A DNA stretch of 64,000 bases from Bdellovibrio sp. (GCA_016187935.1 JACPIU010000037.1:1-64000), one strand, 5' to 3'. Shown: positions 16,946 to 25,339, counted from the first letter of the stretch. Numbers and translations: made by a program. The notes: generated by a model not told the origin, from the sequence alone.

Positions 16946-17362
16946 TTATTTTGTGGGAGAAATTTTAGATTCAGGCTGAGAATTTTTTTTCTTTTCCCAA
17001 AACTCACCTACAAGTTTACGGGCCATCTTAACGTCCTTTTTATACCATGTGGCATCAAAGCCACAATGGGGACAAGGTACGTCTCGTTTAAAAAGCAAAC
17101 GTCGAGTAATTTCAAAAGAGGCCCAAACTAAAAAAGGCCAAATCAAAGCAAAGGCTTCCATTCTAGAAAAAGTGAGAGTCACCAAAATAAATGACAACAT
17201 AATAATTTGTATGTAATTCAAGGGCGAAAGATTCACACGATAGGATACCTGACGTTCCATTCGGCAAAGAGGACAGTAAAAATCCAAAGCGGCATTTTTC
17301 ATCTTATAGGTTCGAACATCAATCTCAGGATGGATATTTAAACTTTGATACTTAGTTTTCAT
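16946..17362 (-). CDS. Small membrane protein with two CxxC zinc-ribbon halves
   Basis: 138 residues from ATG 17362 (GGAGAGTGAG upstream; a GTG at 17371 is possible). CPLC (near 31-34) and CPHC (near 96-99) flank two adjacent hydrophobic segments (about 52-85), so a metal-binding ribbon seems to be split by a membrane hairpin, with both halves on the same side. The C-terminus is basic. No family recognised. It lies alone between ssb and a repeat-containing gap. Confidence 0.6.
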   Translation of the reverse strand: MKTKYQSLNIHPEIDVRTYKMKNAALDFYCPLCRMERQVSYRVNLSPLNYIQIIMLSFILVTLTFSRMEAFALIWPFLVWASFEITRRLLFKRDVPCPHCGFDATWYKKDVKMARKLVGEFWEKKKNSQPESKISPTK

Positions 17363-17409
17363 AGTACTCACTCTCCATGGTCTATTATAAGGGTGATCAA
17401 CGGGTGCTC

Positions 17410-17437
17410 ATACCGGCATAAAATTACCTGCTGGTAT
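17410..17437. other. Inverted repeat in the gap before the TadG-like gene
   Basis: ATACCGGC at 17410-17417 faces GCTGGTAT at 17430-17437: seven of eight positions pair, with a 12-base loop. It sits just upstream of the second copy of the 45-bp repeat. It could be an operator or RNA hairpin. Confidence 0.5.
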
Positions 17438-17461
17438 ATAAGCGCGAACACTGAGGCGTGC

Positions 17462-17506
17462 CCACAGGCCAACGCCCTGGAAAATCAAAATCCGAAGGGT
17501 ATAGAT
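17462..17506 (+). repeat. 45-bp repeat, copy 2 (intergenic)
   Basis: Identical over 45 bases to 4339-4383. Upstream bases 17442-17461 resemble 4295-4313 with a few changes, and the 25 bases between these blocks in copy 1 are missing here. The copy lies 75 bases before the TadG-like gene and is not translated in any obvious gene. Confidence 0.95.
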
Positions 17507-17581
17507 CGGCCGCGAAACTAGTTTGACCATAATCAATAGCTCCAGTAGCATTAAGTACTGAGCAATTTTTTCCCCTTAAAC

Positions 17582-20329
17582 ATGATGCAAAAACTTCGCA
17601 AAATTCGTTTACTTCCAGGTTTTTTGGTCTCAGTTGCCGGACAAGCCGGACAGCTCTCCATGTTCCTGGCGGTTACGCTGATTATTATTATTTGCCTCAT
17701 GGCCTTTATTATTAATGTCGGTCTCTTTGTGCGCGCCAAAATCAATCTGCAAAATGCTGTGGATTCCGCCGCCTATGCTGGTGCTGCAACCCAAGCACGA
17801 CTCTTGACTCAAATTGCTTATGTGAATTGGGAAATGCGCAACAACTATAAGGAATGGTTGTTTAAATATTATGTTTTTGGCCAGCTGGGCAATCCTAAAG
17901 TTCTCGATGAATCGTTGCTCAGTTCGGGCACTACACGTTTTCGCCTTCAACCATTTGCTGCCCCCGGCGAAGCCACTTATGAGGAAAAGGCCTTCGATCC
18001 ATTCAACTTACCTAGCATTTGTATCCATCCAGGCAGCACAACCAATATTTGCGCACGTTCTAACGTACCCGGGATTCCACGTTTTAATACCGTGGGACTT
18101 CCTGCTATCAGCGAAAAGCACGAAGAATTTTTAAATACCGTGGTGGCCGAAAAGGCCAAAGATTGTTCGAGGCGTACCGACTTAAATTTTGGAACTGCCA
18201 TGATTTGGACCTACGGCCCCGGGGGAGGGCAAGAAGGGGTGGCCAATCAAGGTTTTTCCATTGCCGCCGACCGTGCGGGGGTATACCCCAAGGCCTTGGA
18301 GCTGGCATTTCGCATCCGCAATCTTGAAATGATTCTAAACAGGCCGCCTGTTACCTCTATATGTTTTGATGGTTGCACCTCTGCTCCAGGGACCACACTG
18401 CAGAGTGATACGGCCTTAAATGAGCGCCCACTCAAGGCCTTCTATTCTGCTTGGCGAAACCTGGATGGAGGGGATAGTCCTGGTCACCAAGATTTGAAGA
18501 GCACCTTTAAGCTTTATGAGCTTGCTCCAAAGTCCATCGACTTTGATGCCAACTCTTTAAGTGGTTATCTTATTGAGCCTACGGCTGAGTATCCTGGTGT
18601 AGGAGGTGTGAAGGCCTTAACTAAACATTATGTGGACCTACAATTACTTCCTATTCATTACGCCATCTTCTTCACGGCCTTCGTCTCAGCACCTGGCCAG
18701 CTCGGAGATATCGTCTCCGAAGCTTCGTGCCTCAGTTCCAAAACGGCCATTCCCGTTCCTGGACTCCCAGTGGGATTTGTCAAAAATCCAAATGTCATTA
18801 CGTACTATGCAGTCAAAGGTGAAGCCAAATTCATTGGACTCTTTTACCCTTTTCAGAAAGAAGACGGTATTACTCTCACCGCCTATGCAGCCGCCAAGCC
18901 AATGGGTGGAAGAATTGGGCCTCGACTATTTAAAACTGATGGGACGCAAGTCAAGCCCAGAGGTTCAGCAGGTTCTGCCCCTCGTTCTGCCCATGATCTC
19001 GTCGGATTAAAGGGCAATCCTTGGGGTTGGTCCGAAAGCCGGCCGATCCCTTTTACGCAAGCTTTTTACGTGGCCAGTCCTGGTAGCGTCATTGGGGGAT
19101 CTCCTGTGGCGGCCGGCGATGCTGCCAAGTTTTCAATTCCAAACTTAATCTATGACCTAACGACAGAAATCGATAAACATGAACAGGCCGGACAGGATTT
19201 GGTTATCCTAGAGCCCATGCCACCGCCTTCCAGAAATTATATGGATAGTGACTTCCCTGAACCTACCCGCAAGGGACTCTATGATAGGGCGCAGTTTAAA
19301 AAGTTTTTCGCCAATCTTACTTATGTTGCGGCGACTGGCCCGACTGCCAACGATGTGGCCAAGGCCCTTCTCTCTGTGCGACGGCCAACAGCCTATGACG
19401 CCATGAACTATCTTGTTCCAGCTTATTATACGACCCAAAATGACAAGTACGAGGGCCCAAGTGTTGTCATAGGAGACTTAGATGCCACTCTCGGAGTCCC
19501 TTATGTCCCTTATCAACTCTATGCCCCTCTCATGGGTGACGGCACTCTCTTTCCTGGGGGATCAGAAAAAATGGTCCAGCTAATCAATCAACACATCACA
19601 AATAGCGAGACAGCGGTGAGCAATTACCTTACGGCAATCAAAGATGTGGCAACGGTAGTTCGAAATACCCCCACGGCAGGCAATAATGCTGCCGATGGTG
19701 GCACCAGTCTACAGGAGGCCGCTGATCTCATCTACCCCTTCCCAGACCCAGGAATCATGCCTGCGAATCATGGAAGTATTATGCCCAATGTTCCCGACGC
19801 CTCTGATGCCGCTTGCGCCAAAATTCCAATGGCAACTAAATTTGCTTATTTCTTCCAAGCTCAATTTTCATCAAAGCGATGTGGAATTGTACCGATAGGC
19901 AAAACTTTTGAAGAGTACTTTACAAGAGTCGCCTTGAATGGTGGGGATAAGTATCTAAAATCAGAATTTGTTCCCCCGGATGGAGGTGCCGTTGACAATA
20001 ACCCTACTGGCTCTCCTGGAAAATACATGACAGGTTTCATGCCTGGTTCCAGACAAGGTGCTGAAGAAGGGACAGGTACGATTAAACATCCTTTTTCAGG
20101 CGTCGTAGAAAGTCTTGCTAAAAGAAATTACTATTCAGTTAAGTTCGTCGCTGTTAGCAACTTAATCGAGAACCATGGTTATTTTGCCGGCGATTTTAGG
20201 GCCTATATTGAAAAATTATCCGCCATGAGTCCCTACAACAAGGACTCCGTGTATGGAACCGATGGAGTCGATACAAAGAACTCTCTTGACACGACACAGC
20301 TTTCGCTTTTTCCTACCCTCGATTATTAA
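17582..20329 (+). CDS. TadG-like Flp pilus-assembly family protein
   Basis: 915 residues. GQLSMFLAVTLIIIICLMAFIINVGLFVRAKINLQNAVDSAAYAGA (residues about 23-68, one membrane helix) is the typical start of TadE/TadG-like proteins, which anchor in the inner membrane and expose a large periplasmic domain. The remaining 850 residues are cysteine-containing, rich in P, G and aromatic residues and match no family I know; the size is far above ordinary TadG. No tad/flp genes lie nearby. ATG 17582 has no visible ribosome binding site, so the start or the leader may be unusual. Confidence 0.75.
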   Translation: MMQKLRKIRLLPGFLVSVAGQAGQLSMFLAVTLIIIICLMAFIINVGLFVRAKINLQNAVDSAAYAGAATQARLLTQIAYVNWEMRNNYKEWLFKYYVFGQLGNPKVLDESLLSSGTTRFRLQPFAAPGEATYEEKAFDPFNLPSICIHPGSTTNICARSNVPGIPRFNTVGLPAISEKHEEFLNTVVAEKAKDCSRRTDLNFGTAMIWTYGPGGGQEGVANQGFSIAADRAGVYPKALELAFRIRNLEMILNRPPVTSICFDGCTSAPGTTLQSDTALNERPLKAFYSAWRNLDGGDSPGHQDLKSTFKLYELAPKSIDFDANSLSGYLIEPTAEYPGVGGVKALTKHYVDLQLLPIHYAIFFTAFVSAPGQLGDIVSEASCLSSKTAIPVPGLPVGFVKNPNVITYYAVKGEAKFIGLFYPFQKEDGITLTAYAAAKPMGGRIGPRLFKTDGTQVKPRGSAGSAPRSAHDLVGLKGNPWGWSESRPIPFTQAFYVASPGSVIGGSPVAAGDAAKFSIPNLIYDLTTEIDKHEQAGQDLVILEPMPPPSRNYMDSDFPEPTRKGLYDRAQFKKFFANLTYVAATGPTANDVAKALLSVRRPTAYDAMNYLVPAYYTTQNDKYEGPSVVIGDLDATLGVPYVPYQLYAPLMGDGTLFPGGSEKMVQLINQHITNSETAVSNYLTAIKDVATVVRNTPTAGNNAADGGTSLQEAADLIYPFPDPGIMPANHGSIMPNVPDASDAACAKIPMATKFAYFFQAQFSSKRCGIVPIGKTFEEYFTRVALNGGDKYLKSEFVPPDGGAVDNNPTGSPGKYMTGFMPGSRQGAEEGTGTIKHPFSGVVESLAKRNYYSVKFVAVSNLIENHGYFAGDFRAYIEKLSAMSPYNKDSVYGTDGVDTKNSLDTTQLSLFPTLDY

Positions 20330-20436
20330 GCATAAAGCTGATCCTGGTGTATGCACCCTTGTTTCTGATCATGCCTCAGCGTATAATCTCGCGCAGATTC
20401 TTCAACTGGTATTTATATCAACAAGGATTTTTAAGT

Positions 20437-21153
20437 ATGGCCACGAAAAGTAAAAAAACCGCTGCCTCAAAAATGGCTAGCAAATCAAAAAGTGCAAAAA
20501 AAGAAGTTAAAAAAGAAGCAAAAAAAGCGGTGAAAATTCCGGCCAAAAAAGCAGCGAGTGCGAAAGTCACCAAGAAGCCCAGTAAAAGTGCTTCCTCAGG
20601 TAAGAAAGCTGTCGCTCCAAAAAGCAAAGAAAAAACAAGCAAAGCTAAAGCAGTAGAGAGCAAAAAGAGCGCAACAAAAGCAGTCCAGGCAATCGCGAAA
20701 AAATCTAAAGTGGTTACTCGGGAAGAAGCTATTAAAAAATATAAAGCGGCCAAAGAAAATGTTGAGGTCTTTGATGAAGAGGAAAAGAACCGAGAAGTGG
20801 ACCTTATGGAAGATGAAAATGAGACCAACGAAGACGATAAATATGAGAAGGATTTTGCCGACAAGGAATTAGATGATTTTGAACATCTGGGCGACGACGA
20901 GGAAGACGAGGTCCTCGATGAAATGGAAGAAGATGAAGAAGGAAATTTTGGGGCAAAACGCCGAGAAGCCAATAGTCAGCTTGAAGAATACAATCCCGAT
21001 GAAGATCATGATGAAACAAATGAAAACCAGCGTGCTTACGGTTGGGGCTATTCGGATACCTTTGACAAGCCTGAAGATGAAGAGGAAAGCAAGGAAGATG
21101 AACTCGATGAAGATGAACTCTATGCTCGCGGTATAAGTGAAGATGATCAATAA
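20437..21153 (+). CDS. Lys/Ala-rich, then Asp/Glu-rich bipartite charged protein
   Basis: 238 residues from ATG 20437 (AAGGA upstream). Residues about 1-100 are almost only K, A, S, V and T, with KKAA/KKSAT-like repeats as in histone H1-like tails; residues about 125-238 are strongly acidic (EDEE, DDEED, EMEEDEE). The basic half would bind DNA or RNA; the acidic half might shield it or bind partners. No folded domain is visible. Low complexity makes homology searching hard. It lies between the TadG-like gene and an HD hydrolase. Confidence 0.75.
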   Translation: MATKSKKTAASKMASKSKSAKKEVKKEAKKAVKIPAKKAASAKVTKKPSKSASSGKKAVAPKSKEKTSKAKAVESKKSATKAVQAIAKKSKVVTREEAIKKYKAAKENVEVFDEEEKNREVDLMEDENETNEDDKYEKDFADKELDDFEHLGDDEEDEVLDEMEEDEEGNFGAKRREANSQLEEYNPDEDHDETNENQRAYGWGYSDTFDKPEDEEESKEDELDEDELYARGISEDDQ

Positions 21154-21208
21154 TCCTCCGTTTGACGGCCCTTTGATCCTCAGCTGCGCCTTCGTAATTT
21201 GAGCACCT

Positions 21209-22519
21209 ATGGAAATTCGTGATCCAGTTCATGGCAATATTCATATCTTGGATCAAGAAGTTCCTATTATTCGAGCTGAATTTTTCCAACGACTGCGGAA
21301 CATCAAACAGCTTGGGCTCTCGGAGTATATTTTCCCTGGTGCGACCCATACCCGTTTCATTCATTCCATTGGAGTCATGTCCGTTGGAGAGCGGGCCTTT
21401 AATAAATTGTTTGAAAAAGTAGGTGGTGAAGATCATCAATCCATTCAACGATTGCGTGAAACATTTAAATTGGCTTGCTTGCTCCATGATGTTGGACATG
21501 CGCCACTCAGTCACTCAACAGAAAGTGTTATGCCTCAGCTATCCGCACTCAAAATCCCTCAAGAATTTCTGCGAGGTAAAGACCTGCTTGCGGATCGACA
21601 GGCCACCCACGAAGATTACACAATCAAAAGTATTGCGGATAGTTCTTTGGCCAGTTCATTTAAGCAAGTTGAAGAAACATATGGTGTTGATCGCCGCTGT
21701 ATGGCCGATTTAATTGTGGGACAGACGGCACGACCAGAATATTTCACTCTGCAAGGTGTTAATTATTTCCCATTGTTACACCAACTCATTAGCAGCGAAT
21801 TAGATTGCGATCGAATGGATTATTTGCTCCGTGATAGCTATTTTTGCGGAGTCAGCTATGGCAATTTTGATCTTGATTGGTTGCTCGATAATTTAGAAGT
21901 TTGCATCGAAGCGGACAGAGCTTTCCTGGGAATTTCTGAAAGGGCCGTGGTCACATTTGATGATTTTTTATTGAGTCGCTATCACATGTTTGTGATGGTT
22001 TACTTTCATTATCGTTCCGTCTGTTTGGAGCAACTGTTACTTAAATATTTTAAAACATCCCCCGGCGAATATGCTATCCCGTCGGACATTGAGCAATATG
22101 TTGAACATGATGATCACTATCTGATGAAGGTCTTGCGAAATAGTCGTAATACATATGCTGCGGCCATAGTCAAAAATAATATTCCGGCGAAAATTTACGA
22201 ATCCTTCAATGATAAACAAATGGCAACTTTAGAAAAAATTCAGAATTTTCTCTCTCAAGAAAATATAGACTTTATTCGCTGTTCATCAAGCGGCCGACTT
22301 TCAAAATATTACAGTGAATCCCAATCTCAAAAACAATATAAGATGAAGGTCGTTCGTAAACTGGTAGGACAAAAAACAAAGAATTATTTTAACATTGAAG
22401 AGGCCACTGACCTCTTTCAAAAATTCAGCAAATCGCATGCGGTAAACCGCTTACATTGTGAGATCGAGCAATTGCCCCACGCATTACAAATGAAAATCTT
22501 GCAGATGGCGGATAGTTAA
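21209..22519 (+). CDS. HD-domain phosphohydrolase (YwfO/SAMHD1-like)
   Basis: 436 residues. EIRDPVHGNI, FFQRLRNIKQLG, HTRFIHSIGV and ACLLHDVGHAPLSHSTE are the conserved blocks of the dNTPase-like HD superfamily represented by YwfO and SAMHD1; SELDCDRMDYLLRDSYFCGV follows. The histidines and aspartates for a metal site are present. Likely hydrolyses nucleoside triphosphates or related phosphoesters; substrate unknown. Only a weak ribosome binding site (TTGAG) precedes the ATG. Follows the bipartite charged protein by 55 bases. Confidence 0.85.
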   Translation: MEIRDPVHGNIHILDQEVPIIRAEFFQRLRNIKQLGLSEYIFPGATHTRFIHSIGVMSVGERAFNKLFEKVGGEDHQSIQRLRETFKLACLLHDVGHAPLSHSTESVMPQLSALKIPQEFLRGKDLLADRQATHEDYTIKSIADSSLASSFKQVEETYGVDRRCMADLIVGQTARPEYFTLQGVNYFPLLHQLISSELDCDRMDYLLRDSYFCGVSYGNFDLDWLLDNLEVCIEADRAFLGISERAVVTFDDFLLSRYHMFVMVYFHYRSVCLEQLLLKYFKTSPGEYAIPSDIEQYVEHDDHYLMKVLRNSRNTYAAAIVKNNIPAKIYESFNDKQMATLEKIQNFLSQENIDFIRCSSSGRLSKYYSESQSQKQYKMKVVRKLVGQKTKNYFNIEEATDLFQKFSKSHAVNRLHCEIEQLPHALQMKILQMADS

Positions 22520-22584
22520 TCCATGTCTCATGGGTATGGTGTATATCATTGTAAAACACCACAAAACTCGCGATAATTTTCCTA

Positions 22585-23265
22585 ATGAAAAAATTTACCT
22601 ACTATCTCATCTTGGTTTTGATATTTTTAGGATTGTCTAAAAGCCTGGCACCAATTCAACAAAGTATACCTTACATTCAAAATGAAAAAGTATTGCCTGG
22701 AATGTTCACGGGCTCTCCTCTCTCCCTAATTGTAGTTGATGCCTTCTACACCGGGCTTTTCATTAAAACTTATTATTTAAAGCTGCTGGCATTCCACGCT
22801 TTTAAACGATCTGAAATTCATGTCGTTCGCACTAATAAAAAATACTGGCGTGCAATTCAAGATGACCTTGGGCTGGCCATTTTCCAAAGAAATGAACACG
22901 CCAACAGTGAGAATCTAACCCCCTTACCCCCCGGTTCAATCTTCATTGGCGATCCTGCGTTTGGTACCTGGGAAACAACTCCCGATGGACAAAAAGTTTG
23001 GACATTTTTTAATGCTTATCGCCGGTTTCCCAATGAATTGGGGTGGGGGAACTGGCGCCCCAACTATGAATTTTATATAAAGCTGAAGAGCCATGTTGAT
23101 AATGAGCTTCCGTTCTATGGCCCCCATAAAGAATTTGGTCCTGAAGGAATTATTCGTTCAACCAATTGGCCCGAGCATATCAGTCCAGGTAAATACCAAA
23201 AAACTACCATCAGAGAATATTCTAAGAAATTTTATTGGTTACCGTCTTGGAGCAAATCCCCATGA
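22585..23265 (+). CDS. Membrane-anchored or exported protein of unknown function
   Basis: 226 residues. The N-terminus (about 5-22) is hydrophobic, a signal anchor or uncleaved signal peptide. The body is rich in aromatic residues and prolines (PLPPGSIFIGDPAFGTWE, GWGNWRPNYEFYIKL) and looks like a folded extracytoplasmic domain, but I recognise no family. Its stop overlaps the start of the next gene as ATGA, so the two products are made together and may form a complex in the inner membrane. Confidence 0.7.
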   Translation: MKKFTYYLILVLIFLGLSKSLAPIQQSIPYIQNEKVLPGMFTGSPLSLIVVDAFYTGLFIKTYYLKLLAFHAFKRSEIHVVRTNKKYWRAIQDDLGLAIFQRNEHANSENLTPLPPGSIFIGDPAFGTWETTPDGQKVWTFFNAYRRFPNELGWGNWRPNYEFYIKLKSHVDNELPFYGPHKEFGPEGIIRSTNWPEHISPGKYQKTTIREYSKKFYWLPSWSKSP

Positions 23266-24200
23266 ATGAATTATTTGATAAACTTATTATTCGCATTGTT
23301 TTTGCAGTTCTCATTTGCTTGACTCTGGTCTTTTACAAATATTTACATATTGTCTTCTACCCATCGGCACGCAAGCAACTTTTCAGAACATTTTATCCCT
23401 CAAAAAATCCAGCTGATACTTTGCATCTTTTTTCTCGCATTCTGGGAGTCGGAATTATTCTCTCTGGCTTTCACTTCTATCTTGGCAATGGGCTTGGAAT
23501 GGCGATTTATGACCTCCTCCTGTCAACGATTGTTGTCTTTGCTCTCTATCTAGGCTCTCTCTACATCCTTGAATCCATCGTTCTGGGTTCATATGAATAT
23601 TCCGATGAGGTGTTGAAACGCAAAAATTTGAGTTATGGGATTATCTGCTTTGCAAATTCACTGGCCATGGCCTTTTTGGCCAAGGCCATTCTGAGCATCA
23701 GCAAAGATTCTCTTATCATGCTGGCCATTTTGTGGCTGTTCGCTATGGCCATTACCGGGATTGCCATGAAAGGATTTGATTTAGTCTCAAAATTGGCCTT
23801 CCATAAATTGCTTGCCAAAAAAAATATTGCCGTGGCCTTCTCCTTCACCGGTTTTATTTGGGGCTGGACCCTTCTTGTAACCAATGCTCTTGAGCACGAC
23901 TTAGTCGATATTAAAAGCTATTCAGTTCAATTTCTGCTCAAAATTATTTTGTCGGCCATTGTCTTTCCATTGTTTAAGCATGGATTATCCATGATCTATC
24001 AACTTAAGGATGAGATTACTTCAGCGCCCCCAGTGCATAATATTGGGGCCACTAGCTCAAATTCGGCGGAAATGCCATACAGTGAGGGACCAGGCATCGG
24101 CATCGGACTTTATGAGGGAGTTCTTTTCTTTACCTCTGCATTTTTAACAGGTGTTATCACTGCCAGCATTGATTTTGGCAGCTTTTACCCAGTCTTTTAA
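23262..24200 (+). CDS. DUF350-like multi-pass membrane protein
   Basis: 312 residues with about eight hydrophobic helices. Two segments, near EVLKRKNLSYGIICFANSLAMA and LLAKKNIAVAFSFTGFIWG, share the N-A-(gap)-small-residue helix pattern of DUF350 domains, suggesting an internal duplication. The start ATG 23262 overlaps the stop of the preceding gene. DUF350 proteins are small inner-membrane proteins of unknown role. Assignment rests on pattern only and needs a profile search. Confidence 0.65.
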   Translation: MNELFDKLIIRIVFAVLICLTLVFYKYLHIVFYPSARKQLFRTFYPSKNPADTLHLFSRILGVGIILSGFHFYLGNGLGMAIYDLLLSTIVVFALYLGSLYILESIVLGSYEYSDEVLKRKNLSYGIICFANSLAMAFLAKAILSISKDSLIMLAILWLFAMAITGIAMKGFDLVSKLAFHKLLAKKNIAVAFSFTGFIWGWTLLVTNALEHDLVDIKSYSVQFLLKIILSAIVFPLFKHGLSMIYQLKDEITSAPPVHNIGATSSNSAEMPYSEGPGIGIGLYEGVLFFTSAFLTGVITASIDFGSFYPVF

Positions 24201-24344
24201 GGACTTAAATCCGTCTTTACAATAGAATAGTCAACTTTGGAAGGCCCATGGCCTTGTCCGAAGATTCGAAATAGTACCGATGCCCTATTTCGCTTACTCG
24301 CTTTGGCATTCGGTACATCCTGAAGATAACCAGGAGATTCTTAC
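24201..24344 (+). promoter_or_regulatory. Highly structured leader of the rhodanese-like gene
   Basis: This leader contains four inverted repeats. AAGGCC-CAT-GGCCTT (24241-24255) is a tight hairpin. CGAAATAG (24267-24274) pairs with CTATTTCG (24285-24292). The loop of that hairpin together with G24274 (GTACCGATGCC, 24274-24284) pairs with GGCATTCGGTAC (24305-24316), 11 pairs with one bulge, so the second and third helices interleave. TCCTG (24318-24322) pairs with CAGGA (24331-24335) and covers the GGAG ribosome binding site. The arrangement suits a translational switch. Confidence 0.6.
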
Positions 24345-24866
24345 ATGGATTTAAAAGTTTTTCAGATGTTGGATTTAATCAATGCCAGATTGGGGAATAT
24401 TGAAAAAAATATTGCTCGTATTGATGAGAAACTTGAGTTTTCAATAGCGCTGCAACGGAATCATTTGATCCGAGTAAAGAACGGCGAAGATATTGATGAT
24501 AACATGATTCTCTTTGGGAAACCCTACAACGATTTATCGCCTGCAAAGGCCTATGAGATTTACCAAAATCAAGATATGGATTTTATCATTGTGGATGTCT
24601 CAGGCCCCGATTATAAGATACCCAAGCGCCTTGACGGGTCTATTAATATTCCTTTTTCCTCCTTAGAAAAAAGGGCAGGCGAAATTCCCAGTCGTATAAC
24701 TCCCATCTTAGTTATTTCTGAGGATGGATTAAATTCCATTCTCGCCTGTGAACTCTTAATTAAAAAAGGATTTTTTAACATTAACAACATCAGTGGCGGA
24801 CATCAGTTCTGGCCGGGACACCAGACCTCCGAAATGCCAAAGAATATACTTAGCAGGACGGCTTAA
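24345..24866 (+). CDS. Rhodanese-like domain protein lacking the catalytic cysteine
   Basis: 173 residues. Residues about 1-45 are a coiled-coil-like helix (LINARLGNIEKNIARIDEKLE). Residues about 60-165 follow the rhodanese pattern: SPAKAYEI, FIIVDVSGPDY, LDGSINIPFSSL, and NNISGGHQFWPG at the end. At the active-site loop, where CxxGxR is expected after the ILVI strand, the sequence is SEDGLNS, with no cysteine, so sulfur transfer is unlikely. A binding or signalling role is more probable. Preceded by an unusual structured leader; its end overlaps the convergent MarR gene by 17 bases. Confidence 0.75.
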   Translation: MDLKVFQMLDLINARLGNIEKNIARIDEKLEFSIALQRNHLIRVKNGEDIDDNMILFGKPYNDLSPAKAYEIYQNQDMDFIIVDVSGPDYKIPKRLDGSINIPFSSLEKRAGEIPSRITPILVISEDGLNSILACELLIKKGFFNINNISGGHQFWPGHQTSEMPKNILSRTA

Positions 24867-25287
24867 TCTTTTGATAAAATTTTTGAAGTTGATGATCAAT
24901 TCTTTCTAACTCAACTAGACCGACAGTTTCGACATAATGCTTTTCCACAACTTCCGTACATTGCCCCAAAGCAAATTTGAATTTCTGACCATACTCGGTC
25001 AAAAAGACATTTTGTTCGCGCCGATCAACTTCATTTTGCTTTCGCACAATATATCCACGCTTCTCTAATTCGTTCAAATGACTCGTCATGGTCTGCTTTT
25101 TTAAACCCAGGGCCTCACCAATGGTGCGAATACTTGGACCATCACTTTCACTAATGAATTTTAAGACTTCCAAAAAAGAAGGGCGCAAATCTGTGAACCC
25201 TTTGGCTTCCAACAGCGTCAACAATTTCTGGGAGTAAACCCGATATATTTTCTTAAGAAGACCCCCAATACTTGCGACGTTTTTCAT
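24850..25287 (-). CDS. MarR-family transcriptional regulator
   Basis: 145 residues. The winged helix-turn-helix is clear: GPSIRTIGEALGLKKQTMTSHLNELEKRGYIVRKQNEVDRREQNVFLTEYG, with the DRR wing motif. MarR proteins bind palindromic DNA as dimers and usually release it on ligand binding or cysteine oxidation. A matching palindrome lies 21 bases upstream of its start. No divergent target gene is adjacent; the small exported-protein gene at 25368-25649 lies upstream on the same strand. Confidence 0.9.
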   Translation of the reverse strand: MKNVASIGGLLKKIYRVYSQKLLTLLEAKGFTDLRPSFLEVLKFISESDGPSIRTIGEALGLKKQTMTSHLNELEKRGYIVRKQNEVDRREQNVFLTEYGQKFKFALGQCTEVVEKHYVETVGLVELERIDHQLQKFYQKIKPSC

Positions 25288-25307
25288 TTCATTCTTGTCC
25301 TAGTGCA

Positions 25308-25339
25308 TAGTCTGACATTAAGACTAATTATGACAGACT
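25308..25339. promoter_or_regulatory. Candidate MarR operator
   Basis: TAGTCT (25308-25313) faces AGACTA (25321-25326) across seven bases, a 19-bp palindrome of the size MarR proteins bind. A second pairing, AGTCTG (25309-25314) with CAGACT (25334-25339), overlaps it. The position just upstream of the MarR gene suggests autorepression. Confidence 0.5.

Noticed and set aside
20418-20972. Serine/alanine/leucine-rich minus-strand frame opposite the charged protein
   Set aside because: It is the reverse complement of lysine- and glutamate-rich codons (TTT, CTT, TTC), a common artefact.
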